Origin: an uncultured Christensenella sp.
Lineage (GTDB): Bacteria; Bacillota; Clostridia; Christensenellales; UBA3700
Reading direction: 5' to 3'
Length of the DNA: 17,874 nt
Assembly: GCA_910576875.1 (NCBI GenBank)
Contig: CAJTKI010000031.1
Span: forward strand, 1-17,874
Position numbers and translations under genes: made by a program. The notes beneath the pieces are model-generated. The model did not search any database. It was given only the letters and a program-made list of their open reading frames with translations, and was not told the DNA's origin. Below, one piece after another: positions 14,926 to 17,874 of this stretch. How positions within the stretch are numbered: the stretch's first letter is position 1; each line of letters begins with the position of its first letter.

Positions 14926-14954
14926 ATTATTCGGATTTTACCAAATTTTACCAA
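14926..14954 (-). promoter_or_regulatory. Candidate promoter of the YhcN-like/pdp/deoC unit, with 10-bp tandem repeat
   Basis: Read leftwards, -35 TTGGTA (14949-14954), 17-nt spacer, -10 AATAAT (14926-14931), ending 6 nt before the ATG at 14919. The region contains two exact head-to-tail copies of ATTTTACCAA (14935-14944 and 14945-14954), which could be a regulator site. The -35 is only four of six to consensus. Confidence 0.5.
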
Positions 14955-15000
14955 TTTTTCCGCGCCGCGCGTTCGACGCGGTCACGCGGCAAGCGCGTCG

Positions 15001-15363
15001 TCAGTTCGGCGTGCCTTCGTAGCGCGTCACGTTCGCGCCGTCCGCCCACAGCTGTTCCAGCGTGTACATCTGGCGCGTCTCTTCATGGAACACGTGCACG
15101 ATCACGCCGCCGTAATCCAGCACCGCCCAGCGTCCTTCGCCGACGCCTTCCACGCGCAACGGCTCGATGCCGTGTTGTTTGGACAACTCTTCTTCGACCG
15201 CGCCCGCAAGTCCTTTGACCTGCGTCGTCGAGCGTCCGCTGCAAATCACGAAACAGTCCGCGACGATCGTCAGATGCGCGATGTCCACGATGACGATATC
15301 GCTTGCTTTTTTGTCGTCCAACGTCTTGCAAATGCGTTGGGTCAAGGTTTGTACAGATGTCAT
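15001..15363 (-). CDS. rsfS: Ribosome silencing factor RsfS
   Basis: A 120-residue RsfS (DUF143) protein, which binds ribosomal protein L14 and blocks subunit joining when nutrients are low. It shows DIVIVDIAHLTIVADCFVICSG near the N-terminus and the diagnostic RWAVLDYGGVIVHVFHEETRQMY about residue 78-100, followed by LEQLW. The length is normal. The ATG at 15363 has GGGAG 5 nt upstream and lies 25 bp after the nadD-yqeK stop codon. The order nadD-yqeK-rsfS is a conserved Firmicutes arrangement, here with the first two genes fused. Confidence 0.96.
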   Translation of the reverse strand: MTSVQTLTQRICKTLDDKKASDIVIVDIAHLTIVADCFVICSGRSTTQVKGLAGAVEEELSKQHGIEPLRVEGVGEGRWAVLDYGGVIVHVFHEETRQMYTLEQLWADGANVTRYEGTPN

Positions 15364-15388
15364 AGATACTCCCGTTATAAATAATTTG

Positions 15389-16501
15389 TTAAATACCGCA
15401 ATAGCGTTCCACGGCGCGGCGCGTCATCGGATACGCGTCTGCGCCCTTGCTCGACAGATAGTCGTACGCATGCATGAGCACGTCGCAAAATCCGCGATCG
15501 AAATCTTGCTGCACCGTCCGACGCAACGTTTGCACGCCGTCGTATGCGCGCGCCGGCTCCAATTTGTCCGCGCAGTAGACGATCCGATCGAGCGTCGTCA
15601 TCTGCGTGTCCGCGCTGCAATGCACGCGGATCGCCTGCAAAATGCGCGCGTCTTCGATCCCCCAACGCGTCTGCGCCAGATACGCTCCCGCAAACTGATG
15701 CGCGACCGGCGTCCCGACCGCATCCGCGGGCACGACGTCCGCCGCCTGCGGCGTAGCGCTCCACTGTTTGGCGCAATCGTGCAACAAACCCGCGACGAAT
15801 ACGCGTTCGGAGTCTTCGCCGAGCTTGCAGCGCTCGTTCAGATACAGCGCGTACAACGCGGTGCGACACGCGTGCGCATAGGTCTGCTCCGATACCGTCT
15901 CGCGCAACAGCCGCGCCATCGGCACGTATTCCCGATACAGTCCATGCTCTTGGATATACGGCAGCACGGACGGATGCACGCCGTCCGTCACGCCGAGCGA
16001 CAATCCGTAACGGATGCGCGTCGACGAAATATCGTCCGATCGGTATTGCGACACCCGAATGCGCGCGCCGCGCGCCGTCCAATCTCGCACCGCCTGTTCC
16101 AACTCCGCATTGCGGTCCGCGCGCGAAAACACGCGGATCGGACACATCCCGACGATCTTTTCCGGATACTTCCACCGATGCAGATCGATCATGCTGTCGC
16201 CGCCGATGATGAATTCGACGTCGCCGTACAATCGGATCAACAGCGGCAGCGTACGGTACGTATAATGCGTCCCCTCGCTTGCGCCTTCGATCGGGCACAT
16301 CTCCATCCGCGGCTCGTCCGCCAGCGCGCGTTCCAGCATATCCGCCCGCGCGTCGAACGACACGTCGCACGTCTTGTGCGGCGGCAGATTGGACGGGACG
16401 AACACGATCTTGTCCAATCCTTCGTCCAGCGCCTGCCGCGCGATTTGCATATGCTCCGTGTGCAGCGGGTTGAACGCTCCGCCGAATATCCCGATCGCCA
16501 T
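15389..16501 (-). CDS. nadD: NadD-YqeK fusion: nicotinate-nucleotide adenylyltransferase and HD-domain dinucleoside tetraphosphatase
   Basis: A 370-residue two-domain enzyme. Residues 1 to about 190 are NadD, which adenylates nicotinate mononucleotide in NAD synthesis: GIFGGAFNPLHTEH (4-17), PPHK (40-43) and ISSTRIR (158-164). The nucleotide-binding motif reads HTEH, with Glu where the general motif has Gly. Residues about 200-370 are a YqeK-type HD hydrolase, expected to split Ap4A symmetrically: H210, HD at 241-242, H268, H294 and the AD-LEPAR block (311-318). Separate genes in B. subtilis, the two are joined in some low-GC lineages. The start at 16501 is fixed by the beginning of homology; the -10 box ends 6 nt upstream, so the mRNA should be leaderless. 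Confidence 0.94.
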   Translation of the reverse strand: MAIGIFGGAFNPLHTEHMQIARQALDEGLDKIVFVPSNLPPHKTCDVSFDARADMLERALADEPRMEMCPIEGASEGTHYTYRTLPLLIRLYGDVEFIIGGDSMIDLHRWKYPEKIVGMCPIRVFSRADRNAELEQAVRDWTARGARIRVSQYRSDDISSTRIRYGLSLGVTDGVHPSVLPYIQEHGLYREYVPMARLLRETVSEQTYAHACRTALYALYLNERCKLGEDSERVFVAGLLHDCAKQWSATPQAADVVPADAVGTPVAHQFAGAYLAQTRWGIEDARILQAIRVHCSADTQMTTLDRIVYCADKLEPARAYDGVQTLRRTVQQDFDRGFCDVLMHAYDYLSSKGADAYPMTRRAVERYCGI

Positions 16502-16507
16502 ACCGCT

Positions 16508-16536
16508 ATTATATCGCAATTTTAAGCGTTTATCAA
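16508..16536 (-). promoter_or_regulatory. Promoter of nadD-yqeK (leaderless type)
   Basis: Read leftwards, -35 TTGATA (16531-16536), 17-nt spacer and perfect -10 TATAAT (16508-16513). The initiating A of nadD is the seventh base after the -10, the normal transcription start position. No ribosome site is present or possible. Confidence 0.82.
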
Positions 16537-16581
16537 CTCTCTTTCGCGTATAACGCGCCCCAACTTGTCGATACTTTGCGT

Positions 16582-17307
16582 ATGGGCATTCGGATCGACA
16601 AATTTTTGCTGTGCGTCATCGTCTTTCTCGCGGCGTGGATCGCGCTGTCGCTTGCCGGCGCGCGCCTGTGGATCTGCGCGCTCGGCGCATTCGGTGCGAG
16701 CATCCTTTGCGCGTTGCTGTCGGCGCACCGACGCGCCCGATCGGACTGTCCGACCTACCGCGATTACATAACGTACTGCATTCTCGAAGGCGACGACGTG
16801 CTCAAACCGCAGATCGCCGACATGCTCGGCGAGCAGGCGCAAGACATGGGCGAATATTTCGCGGTCGGCGACACCGCGTATTTTTATTGGCTCAAATTCG
16901 GCTCGCTCGGCGCGGATACCGTCGTGCGCTATTATCGCTTATGCAAACAGCGCGGGTTCACCAAAGCGGTGATTCTGACCGCATCCAAGGATCGCAAACT
17001 GATCTCGGTCGGCAAACGCATATCCGCATGCACGATCGTATTTCGGGACTTTCACAGCGTATACCGTTATCACAAACGCCGCGACACGCTGCCCCGCATC
17101 GTGCCGCCCCGCTTGCGGGTGCGCGAAACGCTCGCGCTCGCGCTGTCCGTCGCATTCGCCCCGTCCAATGCCAAACGCTTCGTGTGGATCGCGTTGGTAC
17201 TGTTCGGGTTGAGTTTTTTGACGCCGTTGCGCACCTATTATTTGATCTTGGCGGCGGTGCAACTGATCCTTGCGGCGATCTGCCTGATTCGACGCGACAG
17301 GGATTAA
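16582..17307 (+). CDS. Four-helix membrane protein of unknown function
   Basis: I do not recognise this 241-residue protein. Hydrophobic segments lie at about 8-26, 28-47, 199-214 and 219-236. A soluble part of about 135 residues sits between the two helical pairs and is probably cytoplasmic, since SAHRRAR and RRDRD flank the helices. The middle part has GEYFAVGDTAYFYWLKFGSLG and AVILTASKDRKLISVGKRIS followed by TIVFRDFHSVYRYHKR. The second stretch faintly recalls the end of Mrr-like restriction-endonuclease domains, but I would not assign that. It is divergent from nadD. Neither a good ribosome site nor a clear promoter is seen; the ATG at 16582 and a TTG at 16576 are both possible starts. 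Codon use matches the neighbours, which supports a real gene. Confidence 0.75.
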   Translation: MGIRIDKFLLCVIVFLAAWIALSLAGARLWICALGAFGASILCALLSAHRRARSDCPTYRDYITYCILEGDDVLKPQIADMLGEQAQDMGEYFAVGDTAYFYWLKFGSLGADTVVRYYRLCKQRGFTKAVILTASKDRKLISVGKRISACTIVFRDFHSVYRYHKRRDTLPRIVPPRLRVRETLALALSVAFAPSNAKRFVWIALVLFGLSFLTPLRTYYLILAAVQLILAAICLIRRDRD

Positions 17308-17619
17308 ACGGCTTCGCCGCTACGTCGAATCCGTCCGATAACAAATGCGCGACAAAATATCGCGCCGTTTTGGTTTTTCGACGCTTTTCGACCGAACCCG
17401 TCGATTGCGCGATTGTTTCGGATACGCCGCAAGACGGATTTGCGGCGCATATCTGCGATGTAGTTGTCAAGGTGCAAGGAGACGGCGCCCGACCGTCTCC
17501 GATCGCGCGCCGCGTCTCTCCTTTGGGATTGTATCATATGCCGTCCGAAATCCGAATGCTTTTATGACAGCGATTTTACGATTTGCGCGCGTTGGTCGCG
17601 CGTTTTTTTGCAAGATCTC
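17308..17619. other. Intergenic region with alternative hairpins and a terminator
   Basis: No convincing gene; a 77-codon Arg-rich frame on the minus strand lacks a ribosome site. There are two mutually exclusive stems. GGAGACGG/CCGTCTCC (17478-17485 with 17493-17500) competes with a longer pairing of 17478-17488 with 17507-17521 that includes CGGCGC/GCGCCG. An extended -10 motif on the minus strand (TGATACAAT, about 17531-17539) would read through these hairpins, but no start codon follows a usable ribosome site. A small RNA or attenuator is possible but unproven. Confidence 0.35.
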
Positions 17620-17631
17620 TTACGATTTGCG
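17576..17631. repeat. 12-bp direct repeat flanking the terminator
   Basis: TTACGATTTGCG occurs at 17576-17587 and again at 17620-17631. The second copy contains the stop codon and last codons of the right-edge gene; the first runs into the terminator stem. It may be the trace of a small duplication or insertion. No mobile element lies between the copies. Confidence 0.5.
17586..17609 (+). terminator. Intrinsic terminator, rightward
   Basis: CGCGCG (17586-17591), a TTGGT loop and CGCGCG (17597-17602) are followed by seven T residues. The direction suits the rightward membrane protein gene, about 280 bp upstream, or an unrecognised rightward transcript in the gap. Leftwards there is no T tract, so it would not end the truncated gene at the right edge efficiently. 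Confidence 0.75.
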
Positions 17632-17874
17632 TCCGTTGCCGTTCTTGCGCAAATTGCGAATGCTGCATTCGGTCAACCAAATCGCAATCAACACCAACAA
17701 AATTCCGACCAGCGTACCGCCGATCCCGATCGCCGCGTATTGGAACCACCGAATATCTTCTCGCGTAATTACGGATCCCGCGGATTGGGTCGGCGCATCC
17801 GGATCGGTTGTCGGCGGATCGGGCGTATCGGGATTATTCGGATCGTCCGGATTGCCCGTCTGTCCGTGCGTGAA
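17620..17874 (-). CDS. C-terminal end of a surface-type membrane protein (cut by window edge)
   Basis: Leftward frame open from the window edge to a TAA at 17622-17620, giving 84 residues. It starts in a linker rich in Pro, Asp, Asn and Thr (NPDDPNNPDTPDPPTTDPDA). SVITREDIRWFQYAAIGIGG follows, then one hydrophobic helix (LVGILLVLIAIWL) and a short basic tail (SIRNLRKNGNGRKS). This is the usual end of a type I membrane protein: a large extracellular part upstream outside the window, a flexible wall-spanning linker, a membrane anchor and a cytoplasmic tail. No LPxTG motif is visible. The function depends on the missing part. Confidence 0.75.
   Translation of the reverse strand, partial: FTHGQTGNPDDPNNPDTPDPPTTDPDAPTQSAGSVITREDIRWFQYAAIGIGGTLVGILLVLIAIWLTECSIRNLRKNGNGRKS

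Noticed and set aside
17304..17537. 77-codon minus-strand frame, Arg-rich
   Set aside because: No Shine-Dalgarno before the ATG, an unnatural composition, and it covers the hairpin region, so a regulatory RNA is as likely as a protein.
1..17874. tRNA, rRNA, tmRNA or CRISPR arrays
   Set aside because: No cloverleaf with a TTCGAATC-type T arm, no rRNA motif and no regularly spaced repeats were found by reading both strands.

Overview
The window looks like a chromosomal segment of a Gram-positive, Clostridia-type bacterium of moderately high GC. Evidence: sigma-A promoters with 16-17 nt spacers, strong AGGAGG-type ribosome sites, a translational FMN riboswitch before a RibU-type ECF riboflavin transporter, a NadD-YqeK fusion, a YhcN/YlaJ-like (sporulation-type) protein and BspA-type leucine-rich-repeat proteins. 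No rRNA, tRNA, CRISPR array, transposase or phage gene was seen. The phylum is an inference from gene content.

Layout. (1) Positions 1-273 hold the start of an exported protein gene, read leftwards. (2) Positions 274-709 are an AT-richer gap. It holds a perfect 31-bp inverted repeat (332-362 and 480-510) enclosing a near-consensus promoter. This has the form of an invertible promoter (phase-variation switch) and now points away from the exported-protein gene. (3) Positions 710-6788 are one leftward run, tsaE-tsaB-rimI-alpha/beta hydrolase-murF-ddl-icd. It joins t6A tRNA modification, ribosomal-protein acetylation, peptidoglycan precursor synthesis and NADP-isocitrate dehydrogenase. It starts at a leaderless-type promoter and ends at a hairpin at 658-686; icd also has its own promoter inside the end of ddl. 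(4) Positions 6834-7758 form a rightward unit: promoter, FMN riboswitch, ribU, terminator. (5) Positions 7834-12577 carry four paralogous membrane-anchored LRR_5 proteins, read leftwards. Three share a consensus promoter at 11342-11369. The fourth lies directly behind deoC. (6) Positions 12590-16501 run leftwards as nadD-yqeK fusion, rsfS, YhcN-like protein, pyrimidine-nucleoside phosphorylase and deoC. Together they cover NAD synthesis with dinucleotide cleavage, ribosome silencing and pyrimidine deoxynucleoside salvage. (7) Positions 16582-17307 encode an unrecognised four-helix membrane protein, read rightwards. After a gap with hairpins, the C-terminal end of a large surface-type membrane protein is cut by the window edge (17620-17874, leftwards).

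The most interesting points are the putative invertible promoter, the four LRR paralogs whose charge pattern predicts a cytoplasmic rather than surface-exposed LRR domain, a repeated leaderless-mRNA promoter pattern (-10, 6-7 nt, ATG) in front of three genes, and a riboswitch whose closing P1 helix is built from the ribosome-binding site itself.
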